Part shown: piece by piece, positions 8,505 to 16,802 of the stretch
How the letters are laid out: every line of letters starts with the position of its first letter
Numbering within the stretch: position 1 is the stretch's first letter
Assembly: GCA_964347345.1 (NCBI GenBank)
Contig: CAYFYB010000010.1
Span: forward strand, 1-47,376
Direction of reading: 5' to 3'
From: JAJISG01 sp964347345
GTDB taxonomy: Archaea > Thermoplasmatota > Thermoplasmata > RBG-16-68-12 > JAJISG01
DNA length: 47,376 bases
Made by a program: the position numbers and the translations under genes
Notes under the pieces: generated by a model
What the model was told of the DNA's origin: nothing
What the model saw: only the letters and a program-made list of their open reading frames with translations
The model's database searches: none

Positions 8505-10295
8505 ATGTGCGGAATCGTCGGCTATGCAGGCCGTCGGCGGGCCCTTCCCATCGTCCTTGAGGCCTTGAAGAGGCTCGAGTATCGAGGTTACGATTCCGCC
8601 GGGGTAGCCATCCTGGACAAGAAGATTCAGCTTCACAAGGACAGGGGTGAGATCAGGGAGCTGGAGGGTAAGCTGCCAAAGCTAAGCGGCACCTCCGGCC
8701 TGGGCCACACCCGGTGGGCGACCCACGGAGCCCCCAGCCAGGAGAACGCCCACCCCTTCTTGGACTGCCACGGCCAGATTGCCCTTGCTCACAACGGCAT
8801 CATCGAGAATTACTCATCCCTCAGGGCAGACCTGGAGGCCAGGGGCCACAAGTTCGGCTCCGAGACGGACACGGAGGTCGTGGTGCACCTGGTGGAGGAG
8901 GCCTACAAGGGGAGTCTTGAAGAAGCCCTGCGTTCCGTCCTTCCGAAAGTTCAGGGGTCCTACGCCTTTGCGCTTATGCACGCGGAGGAGGAGGGCAGGC
9001 TGGTGGTGACCCGTAAGGACAGTCCACTGGTGATTGGCCTGGGAACCGACGAGAACCTCTTCGCCTCGGACATCCCCGCCCTGCTCCGGGAGACCAATAG
9101 GGTCCTCCACCTCATGGATGGCGAGATCGCTGTCATCACCGCCGCGGGCGTCCAGATCCATGCACCCGACGGCGCCAGGGTCAGAAGGCGGGCCGAGACC
9201 GTGTCCTGGACCCTGGAGGATGCGGAAAAGGGCGGATTCCCGCACTTCATGCTGAAGGAGATCTTCGAGCAACCGGAGGTCATCCACTCCACCCTCCTTG
9301 GTCGGCTGAGCGATTTCGACTCTGGCGACGTGTTTCGGGACAAGGCGCGACACGTCAAGCTGGTGGCATGCGGTACATCCTTCCACGCTGCCCTGGCGGG
9401 AAAGTACATACTGGAGGAGATGGCGGGCATTCCGTCCTCTGCAGAGCAGGCATCGGAGTACAGGTACGCCAGGGCCTCCAACGACAAGCCTCTAGTGGTG
9501 CTGATCAGCCAGAGTGGGGAAACGGCTGACACCATCGGCGCCGCTCGTGAGGCGAAGAGGCGGGGCTGCAGAACCCTCGCCGTCACCAACCACGTCGGGT
9601 GCAGCCTCTCCAGGGAAGTGGAGGAGGTCCTCTACACTCGGGCCGGGCTGGAGATAGGCGTGGCGGCAACAAAGACCTTCACCGCGCAGATGGTGGCCCT
9701 CTACATACTAGCCCTCAGGCTGGGCCTCAGCGCAGGCCATCTGACCTCCGACGAGGTCAGGAAGTGGACGGAAGAACTCAGGGCCCTCCCCAGAGCAGTT
9801 CAAGCGGTTTTAGACTCCGCCCAGGAAACGGAGGCCCTGGCTAGAACTTACAGCCAGTCCAGGGACATGTTCTTCATCGGTCGCAACATCAACTACCCAA
9901 TCGCCCTGGAGGGAGCCCTCAAGATGAAGGAGATCTCCTACATCCATGCTGAGGGGTATCCGGCGGGGGAACTGAAGCACGGACCCTTGGCCCTCCTCAC
10001 AGAGAGCGCGCCAGTTGTGGCCCTGGCCCCGAGGGATCATACTTACGAGAAGATGGTGGGCAATATCGGGGAGGTCAGTGCCCGTGGCTCCCCGGTGATC
10101 GCCATAGCCTACGAGGGCGACGCAGAGATGGAGAAGTACGCCGATCAAGTGCTGCGAGTGCCCCTGGTTAGACCGGTCTATTCACCGCTGGTCAACGTGG
10201 TCGCGCTGCAGCTTCTGGCATACTACACCGCCAGAGAGCGAGGCTGCTCAATAGACAAACCTAGACATCTAGCCAAGAGCGTCACGGTGGAGTAG
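8505..10295 (+). CDS. glmS: Glutamine--fructose-6-phosphate aminotransferase (isomerising)
   Basis: Makes glucosamine-6-phosphate from fructose-6-phosphate and glutamine, the entry step to amino sugars. The 596-residue length is typical. After start Met removal, Cys2 of MCGIVGYAG is the nucleophile of the class II glutaminase domain, with TRWATHG and HNGIIENY as further family motifs. Two SIS isomerase domains follow, with CGTSFHAALAGK and ISQSGETADT in the first and the C-terminal KPRHLAKSVTVE closing the active site. It starts immediately after the stop of the GlmU-like gene, which shows translational coupling. Confidence 0.97.
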   Translation: MCGIVGYAGRRRALPIVLEALKRLEYRGYDSAGVAILDKKIQLHKDRGEIRELEGKLPKLSGTSGLGHTRWATHGAPSQENAHPFLDCHGQIALAHNGIIENYSSLRADLEARGHKFGSETDTEVVVHLVEEAYKGSLEEALRSVLPKVQGSYAFALMHAEEEGRLVVTRKDSPLVIGLGTDENLFASDIPALLRETNRVLHLMDGEIAVITAAGVQIHAPDGARVRRRAETVSWTLEDAEKGGFPHFMLKEIFEQPEVIHSTLLGRLSDFDSGDVFRDKARHVKLVACGTSFHAALAGKYILEEMAGIPSSAEQASEYRYARASNDKPLVVLISQSGETADTIGAAREAKRRGCRTLAVTNHVGCSLSREVEEVLYTRAGLEIGVAATKTFTAQMVALYILALRLGLSAGHLTSDEVRKWTEELRALPRAVQAVLDSAQETEALARTYSQSRDMFFIGRNINYPIALEGALKMKEISYIHAEGYPAGELKHGPLALLTESAPVVALAPRDHTYEKMVGNIGEVSARGSPVIAIAYEGDAEMEKYADQVLRVPLVRPVYSPLVNVVALQLLAYYTARERGCSIDKPRHLAKSVTVE

Positions 10296-10296
10296 C

Positions 10297-10989
10297 TCAT
10301 CTGTCCAGTATCGGCAGCAGGTCCCGAAGGCTAAGAAGCTCATAGTGAGGTCTGACGTCCACCCCTTCGAAGCTGAGGACGCCCCTGTTGACCCAGAAGC
10401 TAGTGAGCCCAGACTCCAGCGCCCCCTTCACGTCGTCGCTGAGATTGTCGCCCACGTGAGCGCTCCTGGCCGCCTCCGCCTTGCTCTGCCTCAGAGCCAG
10501 GTGAAAGATGGTCCTACTGGGCTTCTCCACCCCAACCTCCCCCGATATGATGATAGTGTCGAAGTAGTTCGCCAGGCCGAACCGCTGCAGCTTGTCCCTC
10601 TGTATCTCACTGGGACCGTTGGAGATGATCCCCAGGTGATATCTGCCGGAAAGGGTCTCGAGGACCTCTTTGGTGTCCGGATACAGCTCGATGCTGGCGA
10701 GCCTTATCCGACGGTAGCTCTCACCCAGCTTTTCTGCGGTCCTTCGATCGCCATAGCCCTCTTTCTGTAAGAGTCTCAGGTAGGCCTCGTTGCTGATGTC
10801 GTGGTAGTGGCCCCCGGGCTTCTCCGCGGCCACCGCCTTGTAGTAATCGTAGTACTCAAAGGGATCCAAGTCTGCTGTGAGGCCTACACCCTCGCAAGCC
10901 TGCTTCAGGGCATCTCGGGGATCCCTGCCATAGTTGCATAAGGTGCCATCGATATCGAAGTAGATGCACTCCAGGGAGAGAGCTGTCAC
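10297..10989 (-). CDS. HAD-superfamily hydrolase
   Basis: A 230-residue haloacid dehalogenase-type phosphatase. Motif I is FDIDGTLCNYG with the nucleophilic Asp and the following acid; motif II is IISNGPS; motif III lies at GVEKPSRTIFHLAL; motif IV is HVGDNLSDDVKGA. An alpha-helical cap is inserted between motifs I and II, as in phosphoglycolate-phosphatase or YjjG-like members. The substrate is unknown. The start is GTG 10989, with TATA-like GAATAAATAG centred 27 nt upstream. It is convergent with glmS with 1 nt between stops, and divergent from hisS. Confidence 0.85.
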   Translation of the reverse strand: MTALSLECIYFDIDGTLCNYGRDPRDALKQACEGVGLTADLDPFEYYDYYKAVAAEKPGGHYHDISNEAYLRLLQKEGYGDRRTAEKLGESYRRIRLASIELYPDTKEVLETLSGRYHLGIISNGPSEIQRDKLQRFGLANYFDTIIISGEVGVEKPSRTIFHLALRQSKAEAARSAHVGDNLSDDVKGALESGLTSFWVNRGVLSFEGVDVRPHYELLSLRDLLPILDR

Positions 10990-11010
10990 GGGTCGACCAA
11001 CTTTACCACT

Positions 11011-11020
11011 CTATTTATTC
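11011..11020 (-). promoter_or_regulatory. TATA box of the HAD hydrolase gene
   Basis: GAATAAATAG on the minus strand is centred 27 nt before GTG 10989. It lies in the short divergent gap shared with the hisS promoter. Confidence 0.6.
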
Positions 11021-11043
11021 CTTGACCAATTGCCCTGGCGAAT

Positions 11044-11051
11044 GTTTTAAG
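11044..11051 (+). promoter_or_regulatory. TATA box of hisS
   Basis: GTTTTAAG is centred about 30 nt before ATG 11078 but only 15 nt before ATG 11063, which supports the downstream start. Confidence 0.5.
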
Positions 11052-11077
11052 GATGGTTCCCCATGGGAAGTCGGTCT

Positions 11078-12367
11078 ATGATAGAGAGGCCCAAGGGCAC
11101 AAGAGACTTCGGTCCGGAGGAGATGGCCCGCCGCAGGTACCTAGAAGCGGCGTTCTCCAACGTCGCCAGGAGGTTCGGCTATTCGGAGGTTGCGACTCCC
11201 ACCTTTGAAAACTCTGAACTCTTCATCGCGAAGTCGGGACCAGCCATTGTGCGGGAGATGTACGTCTTTCGAGACAAGGCGGGCAGGGAGTTGGCCCTGC
11301 GGCCAGAACTCACGGCTCCCGTCATTCGGTTTTACCTCAACGAGCTTCAGAGCAGGCCTAAGCCCCTGAAGGTGTACTACCTGGGCAGCTGCTACAGGTA
11401 CGATGAGCCCCAGTTCGGACGTTACCGGGAGTTTCATCAGTTTGGTGTGGAGATCCTTGGAGGCAGTCCACTGGAGTCGGACGCCGAAGTCATCGCCACG
11501 GCCGTAGACGCGGTGAAGGAGGCTGGCCTCAGGGGCTTTCAACTGCGAGTGGGGCACATAGGGCTCATAAGGGACCTCTTGCCCGTGGACGCCTCACGGA
11601 AGGCGAGGATCATCAGCCTCCTCGACAAGAGGCAACTGGAGGAGCTTCGGCGAGAGTTGGATGCCGCAGGGGTCGGGGAGATGGCGGAGAGACTTCTCCA
11701 GCTCGTGGGTCTCAAGGGAGGTGAAGAGGTCCTTGACCAGGCCGTCGAGGTCCTCCAAGAGGGACGAGCTGATAGGCGGAAGGCTGCAGGTGGGCCAGAG
11801 ACCCCTGCCTTGGACTACCTGAAGGAGCTTGGGAGGCGCCTGCGGCTATATGGCATCGAGGAGATACTCTACGACCTGGGGGTAGTAAGGGGTCTGGACT
11901 ACTACACCGGTATGGTCTTTGAGCTCCACTACAATCCGTTGGGAGCTGCGAGCCAGATATGTGGAGGCGGCTCATACTCCCTTACGGATGTCTTCGGGGG
12001 GGAGCCTCTGCAGACCACGGGCTTCGGGATGGGTTTTGACAGGGTGCTTCTGGCCCTCGAGAAGGCGGAGGTCGCAATTCCTGCAAAGGCCCTCGATGCC
12101 TTCGTCGTTCCCGTAGGTGAGCACATGAAGGAAGCGGGCTTCGGGGTCGTGAAGTTGCTGAGGGATGCAGGCCTCTGGGCAGACATCGACCTCATCGGGA
12201 GAGGGCCTTCCAAGAACCTGGAGCACGCCAATGCCCTTGGGGCCAAGTTCAGCGTGCTAGTGGGCGAGAAGGAGTGGAAGGAGGGCAAAGTGGCCGTCCG
12301 AGACATGAAGAGCGGCGAACAGCGCGAGGTTCTCGTCGAGAAGCTCCCGAAGTTCCTTGCCCGATGA
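11078..12367 (+). CDS. hisS: Histidine--tRNA ligase
   Basis: Class II synthetase that charges tRNA-His. The N-terminus MIERPKGTRDFGPEEM is typical. Motif 1 lies in FENSELFIAKSG, motif 2 in YRYDEPQFGRYREFHQFGVE, the histidine-specific VVRGLDYYTGMVFEL follows, and motif 3 is GFGMGFDRVLLAL. The last 90 residues form the anticodon-binding domain. The product is 429 residues. I choose ATG 11078 over the in-frame ATG 11063 because of the family N-terminus and the promoter distance. Confidence 0.95.
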   Translation: MIERPKGTRDFGPEEMARRRYLEAAFSNVARRFGYSEVATPTFENSELFIAKSGPAIVREMYVFRDKAGRELALRPELTAPVIRFYLNELQSRPKPLKVYYLGSCYRYDEPQFGRYREFHQFGVEILGGSPLESDAEVIATAVDAVKEAGLRGFQLRVGHIGLIRDLLPVDASRKARIISLLDKRQLEELRRELDAAGVGEMAERLLQLVGLKGGEEVLDQAVEVLQEGRADRRKAAGGPETPALDYLKELGRRLRLYGIEEILYDLGVVRGLDYYTGMVFELHYNPLGAASQICGGGSYSLTDVFGGEPLQTTGFGMGFDRVLLALEKAEVAIPAKALDAFVVPVGEHMKEAGFGVVKLLRDAGLWADIDLIGRGPSKNLEHANALGAKFSVLVGEKEWKEGKVAVRDMKSGEQREVLVEKLPKFLAR

Positions 12368-12531
12368 ATTCTTCATAGCAGAGCTGTCTATCATCGAGGA
12401 TCGCGTGAAAGTAGATTTCCCTATACGATCTGGCTTGTTCCCCGCGAGACCAGACAGAGCTTCTCGGGGAGGAGAGTGGCCTCTCCGTAACCCAGTGTCA
12501 GGCCATCTCCCCAGAAAGGTTCACGAGGGAG

Positions 12532-12539
12532 CATTAATG
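12532..12539 (+). promoter_or_regulatory. TATA-like box before the Nudix-like gene
   Basis: CATTAATG is centred 28 nt before ATG 12564, so a leaderless transcript is likely. The rest of the 195-nt gap after hisS shows no recognisable element. Confidence 0.45.
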
Positions 12540-12563
12540 TACGCCACATCCCATCGCTAAAGC

Positions 12564-13055
12564 ATGCGAGGATTCGCGCACTATGACGCGAACGAACCGG
12601 TGAAGGATGCGCTCTGCCTGTCCAGTTTCCTGATCTCGATGAACGATGAGGGACTCCTCCTCGGTAGGATGCGCAAGCACAAGAGGTGGGAAACTCTCGA
12701 CAGAATCGTGGCAGGAGGTCCCGCCTTTGAGGAAGGCCTGTGGGTGTTGCCTGCCTCACACCTCCACGTTGCGGAAGATCCCCTGGCGGCCGCTGAGCGG
12801 ATCGCGTCCGAACAGCTTCAAGCAGTTTATGATGACCTGAGCCTTTGGTGCGTGCTGTCCTTCGCTTCGCCCTTCCCGAGTCGAGGCCAGAAACACCACT
12901 GGGATGTCTGTTTCGTTTATAGCGTCGAGATCGACGTACAAACTATCCCGCCGTGGTTCGAGGATTTAAGGCGTCTACCACCAGGGAAGATTGCCAGTCT
13001 AAAGTATGCCCGAGGCCACCAGGACGTGATCCGCGAGCTGGGGTTGACTTCCTAG
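12564..13055 (+). CDS. Nudix-like domain protein with degenerate Nudix box
   Basis: A 163-residue protein whose middle (VLPASHLHVAEDPLAAAERI, continuing SEQLQAVYDD) lines up with the Nudix box G-x5-E-x7-R-E-U-x-E-E. It keeps the first Glu, the Arg and one later Glu, but the initial Gly is not clear, the Glu after Arg is Ile and the last Glu is Gln. The preceding GLLLGRMRKHKRWETL strand pattern also fits a Nudix fold. Family members hydrolyse nucleoside diphosphates linked to other moieties; with the metal-binding residues eroded, this one may be inactive or bind a ligand only. Function unknown. Confidence 0.6.
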   Translation: MRGFAHYDANEPVKDALCLSSFLISMNDEGLLLGRMRKHKRWETLDRIVAGGPAFEEGLWVLPASHLHVAEDPLAAAERIASEQLQAVYDDLSLWCVLSFASPFPSRGQKHHWDVCFVYSVEIDVQTIPPWFEDLRRLPPGKIASLKYARGHQDVIRELGLTS

Positions 13056-13279
13056 GTTGGCCTGCTACCACGTTCTACGGCCCTCGGGACGCTCTTCTAA
13101 AGAGGTCGTTTCACCGACGGGTAGGTTGAAGGTCATCCTCACCACTGCCGAGGGACCTCGAATGTCATCTCGAGGATTCGCTAACCCATTCCCCCTATCG
13201 GTCAGCAGGTCCATCATTGGGAAAGGAGTCTTCACACCCATGCACAGGCGAAGGGTCGGGATATGCGCTGTGTGTATGA

Positions 13280-13352
13280 CGCCCCGATCGGGATTTGAAC
13301 CCGAGTCCCGGGCTCGACAGGCCCGGATGATAGGCCGCTACACCATCGGGGC
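13280..13352 (-). tRNA. tRNA-Asp (GUC)
   Basis: A 73-nt cloverleaf: acceptor GCCCCGA/TCGGGGC, anticodon stem CGGGC/GCCCG with loop CTGTCGA (anticodon GUC), T stem TCGGG/CCCGA with loop TTCAAAT, and discriminator G, as expected for Asp. There is no intron and no encoded CCA. A weak TATA-like AAGTATCC lies about 25 nt upstream. The 224-nt stretch 13056-13279 next to it shows no feature I can support. Confidence 0.95.
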
Positions 13353-13392
13353 TCGAGCCTCATACCCCATCTGGATACTTCAAGCTAATGTC

Positions 13393-13959
13393 CTACTTGG
13401 GGGATAGGGAAACTGCCAGCAGAATTATCAGAACAGCCAGGGCTAGCAGAAAGGCAGTGATTTCGCTTTGGAGTCCGACTGCCAACATGGCGGCAGCCGC
13501 ATAAGCCATGATCGATATCAGAAAGACCATGGCGGTCACAATACTGGCTCGAAGCAAGAACGCCCCATAGACAAGCCTGAGGGCCCTGGCTGGATGGTGA
13601 TCCAGCGTTGGGAGGCGCCTCAGCGGTTGCACTGTGTACCTGAATCTCATGAGCTGAGCCGCAAGAATGGTGATTGACAGGAAAAGGTATAGCTCCTCCA
13701 GGGTGAGGTCGATGGAGATTCCGAAGGCCAGGAAGGCTGACCCGACCATGATCAGAGAGGCTCTGTCGGCCCATTCACTAGGCCTCCGGATCCCCAGGAA
13801 ACCCAGTGTGGCCGTCGCGGCGGCTGCAAGGAGTATGAGGACTGAGGGTGGTGAGGGGAGGAAGGGGTAGGCCGTGAAGGCCGTCCATGCCACAAGGATC
13901 AGGAGGAGGAGTGTTGGCAAGTGGGCTATCTGACCGCTGAGCGTCGACCTGGTTTCCAT
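13393..13959 (-). CDS. Membrane protein at the end of the MoxR-DUF58 operon
   Basis: A 188-residue integral membrane protein with about five or six hydrophobic segments (for example LPTLLLLILVAWTAFTAYPF and LALAVLIILLAVSLS at the C-terminus) and a charged loop RFRYTVQPLRRLPTLDHHPA. I do not recognise the family. The start at ATG 13959 overlaps the end of the DUF58 gene by 34 nt, so it is translated from the same mRNA. Its position suggests a membrane partner of the MoxR/DUF58 machinery, which is inference from context. Confidence 0.75.
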   Translation of the reverse strand: METRSTLSGQIAHLPTLLLLILVAWTAFTAYPFLPSPPSVLILLAAAATATLGFLGIRRPSEWADRASLIMVGSAFLAFGISIDLTLEELYLFLSITILAAQLMRFRYTVQPLRRLPTLDHHPARALRLVYGAFLLRASIVTAMVFLISIMAYAAAAMLAVGLQSEITAFLLALAVLIILLAVSLSPK

Positions 13960-15209
13960 CTTTCAGTCTCCTTGAGGGCAAGGGCGAGGGGTTTCTCCAG
14001 CCTCCAGTCGGCCACAGGTGCGAAGCGTCTGAGAAGGGCGACATTGGCGTCCCGTTCCATTTTGAGGATGGAGTAGGCCACCCGGGCAGCCTCGTCCTTC
14101 TCGGCAAGCTCGGCCTCGATGTCGAGAACCGAGGGTGACAGGACAAATACGTCAAACCCGTAGGCCCTCAGATTCAGGATGGCCTCCCTGGCTAACCTAT
14201 CCACTACAGGAGATATCACAATCAGCAGGCACCCGCGGGGAAAGAACCTGCCAAGGACCCAGGGCAGGTGGGTCAGGGTCCACTGGCCGCCGGGTCTGAC
14301 ACTTAGGAGGGCATCAACTATCCTGAAGAACTGCTTCCTCCCAAAGGCCGGGTAGACCCAGTCCAGGACGGACCGCATGACAATCAGACCCACCCGGTTT
14401 CTTCCCTCCAGGAGTTTCTCGGCCAAGGAGACGGCAGCTCTGACCCCCATCTCCACGGCGTTTTCCTTTGCGGGGCCGATAGCCACCTCCTCCCGAGCGT
14501 CAAGGATTATGACGAAGTCCCCGCTCCTCTCTCCCTCTAATTCATTGGTGAAGAAGGAGTCCAGACGGGCGGAGGCTTTCCAATTTATCCGACGCATCTC
14601 GTCCCCTGAAACGTAGTCCCTGATCGACCAGAAGTCTGTCCCCAGGCCAGGCGAGCGAGACGGTATCTGACCTAGCCAGGGCCTCGTCCGTCTCGTTCTC
14701 ACCGTCGCCCTCCGGATGTCCTCTCTTCGGGGGGAGATTGCCAGGGGTACGGTATCAGCGAGGGTCACCTCGTGGACGACAAAACCAAGAAGGTCCCTGC
14801 TTCTGACGGTTACGGGCCCCAGATTGTACCTTCCCTTCACCCTCAAGAGGAGGCTGTACTGCAGTTCTATGAGCTCCCCCCGCCGCAGTCCAGTGACCAA
14901 GTAGTTGCTGCCCTCGACAACCTCAAGCTCTGGTGGGACTGCATCATAGATCTCAACGAACTCCAGCGCTGGCCCGTCGTTCCTCAGCTGCAAAGAAACC
15001 TTCAATTCCTCGCCCTCAGAGGCCCTCTGGGTCTCCACAGTCCTAGAGACGTTTACAGCCGGGACGGAAGAGCCAAAGATCACCCCCAGGGCGAGGTAGA
15101 CCACCAGAGGAATCACCAAGGCCACGAACCTCCCCTCCCTGGTGAGGAGGCCAAGAATGAGCAGGAAGGAGGCGGTGACCAGGATCCATGCGCTGAGACC
15201 CGTCCTCAT
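13926..15209 (-). CDS. DUF58 domain membrane protein
   Basis: A 427-residue protein with two N-terminal membrane segments (about 7-45), an Ig-like beta region (60-150), and the DUF58 core centred on IRDYVSGDEMRRINWKASAR. A von Willebrand factor A-like part follows, with FVIILDAREE as the metal-site strand. DUF58 proteins occur with MoxR ATPases and DUF4129 proteins in many bacteria and archaea; the shared process is poorly defined. The ATG at 15209 directly follows the moxR stop codon. The order DUF4129, small membrane protein, MoxR, DUF58, membrane protein makes this a complete module. Confidence 0.9.
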   Translation of the reverse strand: MRTGLSAWILVTASFLLILGLLTREGRFVALVIPLVVYLALGVIFGSSVPAVNVSRTVETQRASEGEELKVSLQLRNDGPALEFVEIYDAVPPELEVVEGSNYLVTGLRRGELIELQYSLLLRVKGRYNLGPVTVRSRDLLGFVVHEVTLADTVPLAISPRREDIRRATVRTRRTRPWLGQIPSRSPGLGTDFWSIRDYVSGDEMRRINWKASARLDSFFTNELEGERSGDFVIILDAREEVAIGPAKENAVEMGVRAAVSLAEKLLEGRNRVGLIVMRSVLDWVYPAFGRKQFFRIVDALLSVRPGGQWTLTHLPWVLGRFFPRGCLLIVISPVVDRLAREAILNLRAYGFDVFVLSPSVLDIEAELAEKDEAARVAYSILKMERDANVALLRRFAPVADWRLEKPLALALKETERWKPGRRSAVR

Positions 15210-16160
15210 CTAATCGACCTTCGGAACGGGTACTTCTCGGAGAACCTCCTCGACTATCGTTGCGGGGTTGACACCTCTGATCCAGGGATCCGGCTTCAGT
15301 ATCAGGCGGTGAGCGAGGGCATCCACGGCCACGGACTTGACGTCATCGGGAAGGACGAAGTCCCGGGAGTCGAGAACGGCCCTGGCACGGGAAAGCTTGA
15401 GAAGAGCCAGAGAACCCCGGGGACTCGCACCCACATCGACCCTGGAGTGGCCACGGGTCCTGTTCACGACCTCCACCATGTACCTCTCCACATCCTCCTC
15501 CACGAACACTTCCTCCACGGCAGCCTGCATCTCCGAGACCCGTTTGGGACTTGCCACCTTCTCGATTTCCACCTCGTCCTTCCGACGCTGTACCCTCCTT
15601 CGGAGGATTTCCACCTCGTCTTCGGGCTGGGGGTAACCCATGGGGATTCTCATGAGGAACCTGTCTATCTGGGCCTCCGGAAGGGGGTAGGTTCCCTCGT
15701 ACTCTATGGGGTTCTGGGTTGCCATCACCACGAAGGGCCCTTCGATGGGATAGGTCTCCCCCTCCAGGGTGGCCTGTCTCTCCTGCATGGCCTCCAGAAG
15801 AGCTGCCTGGGTCTTGGGCGGAGCCCTGTTTATCTCGTCCGCCAGGAGGACGTTGGTGAATACAGGACCCCTTCTCAACAGGAACTCTCCCTGCCGTCGG
15901 TCGAAGATGTATGTTCCCGTGATGTCCGCCGGGAGGAGGTCTGGGGTGAACTGGACCCTCCGGAACTCACACCCCAGGGCAGCGGCAAAGCTCTTGGCCA
16001 TCATGGTCTTCCCCAGGCCCGGAAAGTCCTCTATCAGCACGTGGCCGTCCGAGAGGATGGCTAGGAGCACCTTCTCCAGCACTTCCCGCTTTCCGACGAT
16101 GGCCTTAGACACTTCCGTCAGGAGGTGGTTTGAGAGGGCAGAGACCTCTTCCAGCTTCAA
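15210..16160 (-). CDS. MoxR-family AAA+ ATPase
   Basis: A 316-residue AAA+ ATPase thought to act as a chaperone in maturation or activation of partner complexes. Walker A is GLGKT (48-52) within EDFPGLGKTMMAKSFA, Walker B is LLADEINRAPP with Asp107-Glu108, sensor 1 lies in VMATQNPIEYEGTYPLPEAQ and the Arg finger follows in DRFLMRI. The C-terminal lid includes GASPRGSLALLKLSRARA. ATG 16160 overlaps the previous stop by 4 nt and the gene ends against the DUF58 start. Its likely clients are the DUF58 and DUF4129 neighbours. Confidence 0.93.
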   Translation of the reverse strand: MKLEEVSALSNHLLTEVSKAIVGKREVLEKVLLAILSDGHVLIEDFPGLGKTMMAKSFAAALGCEFRRVQFTPDLLPADITGTYIFDRRQGEFLLRRGPVFTNVLLADEINRAPPKTQAALLEAMQERQATLEGETYPIEGPFVVMATQNPIEYEGTYPLPEAQIDRFLMRIPMGYPQPEDEVEILRRRVQRRKDEVEIEKVASPKRVSEMQAAVEEVFVEEDVERYMVEVVNRTRGHSRVDVGASPRGSLALLKLSRARAVLDSRDFVLPDDVKSVAVDALAHRLILKPDPWIRGVNPATIVEEVLREVPVPKVD

Positions 16161-16801
16161 TTCCAGGCCTCCATGGCGCTAACGACACGGCCGATTATAT
16201 CGGAGAAGCTCTCACCTCGGGACACCCCGCGAAGGAGCGGTTCCCGGGTGGTTACCTTCGAGAACAGAAGGTCCTCCTCAGCGGTGGCGGCGAGGAACCG
16301 AAGGATGAGGGGATCGTGTACTATGCCGCTCCTCTTCTCAGGGTCCCCCATCAAGGACGTGAGTTCCTGGTGATCAAGCCCTCGGTTGGACCTCACCTTC
16401 TCCAAGAAGGCATTCCTGACACGAAGGGCCACTATCATCTGGCTGTACTTCAGTCCTCTGTCCGCCCGCCGGAGGCTCATTGCAAGCTTCGTGAGCTCAC
16501 CTGAGGCGTGTCTCTCACCGTCCTCGGGAGGCCTCAGAGGGGGAACGCCCATCGCTCCTTGGTGGAGGTTCCGGATTACCGTCCACGCTATCGCAACCAG
16601 GAGCAAGATGTAGAGGGCCCATCTGAGCGATGGGTCGATGGGGAACAACAGGTATGAAGCCAAGATCACGGGCACGAGGACCATGACGATGACAACCAAC
16701 CTGAGGTCAACAGCCAATCTTCCACCATGTCTGAGTTCTCTGACTGAGGTAGCAGTCCGAGACCACCCACTCCTCAAGGGGCGACCATATCTCCAGACCA
16801 A
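16157..16801 (-). CDS. Two-pass membrane protein of the MoxR operon
   Basis: A 214-residue protein with two adjacent membrane segments (about 32-52 and 58-78) and a C-terminal cytoplasmic helical region of about 130 residues (for example SLRRADRGLKYSQMIVALRV). I do not recognise a named family. TTG 16801 comes 1 nt after the stop of the DUF4129 gene, and its own stop overlaps moxR by 4 nt, so it is an integral part of the operon and presumably of the same complex. Confidence 0.78.
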   Translation of the reverse strand: MVWRYGRPLRSGWSRTATSVRELRHGGRLAVDLRLVVIVMVLVPVILASYLLFPIDPSLRWALYILLLVAIAWTVIRNLHQGAMGVPPLRPPEDGERHASGELTKLAMSLRRADRGLKYSQMIVALRVRNAFLEKVRSNRGLDHQELTSLMGDPEKRSGIVHDPLILRFLAATAEEDLLFSKVTTREPLLRGVSRGESFSDIIGRVVSAMEAWN

Positions 16802-16802
16802 C

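Noticed and set aside
12357..12560. Plus-strand open frame of 67 codons after hisS
   Set aside because: Overlaps the hisS end and the promoter of the next gene, with no protein-like features.
13057..13407. Plus-strand open frame of 116 codons
   Set aside because: It runs straight through the tRNA-Asp gene on the other strand, so it is almost surely not coding.
14772..16064. Long plus-strand open frame (430 codons) opposite DUF58 and moxR
   Set aside because: It is the mirror of two well-recognised genes in a GC-rich region, with a His/Pro/Gly-rich low-complexity product and no family features.
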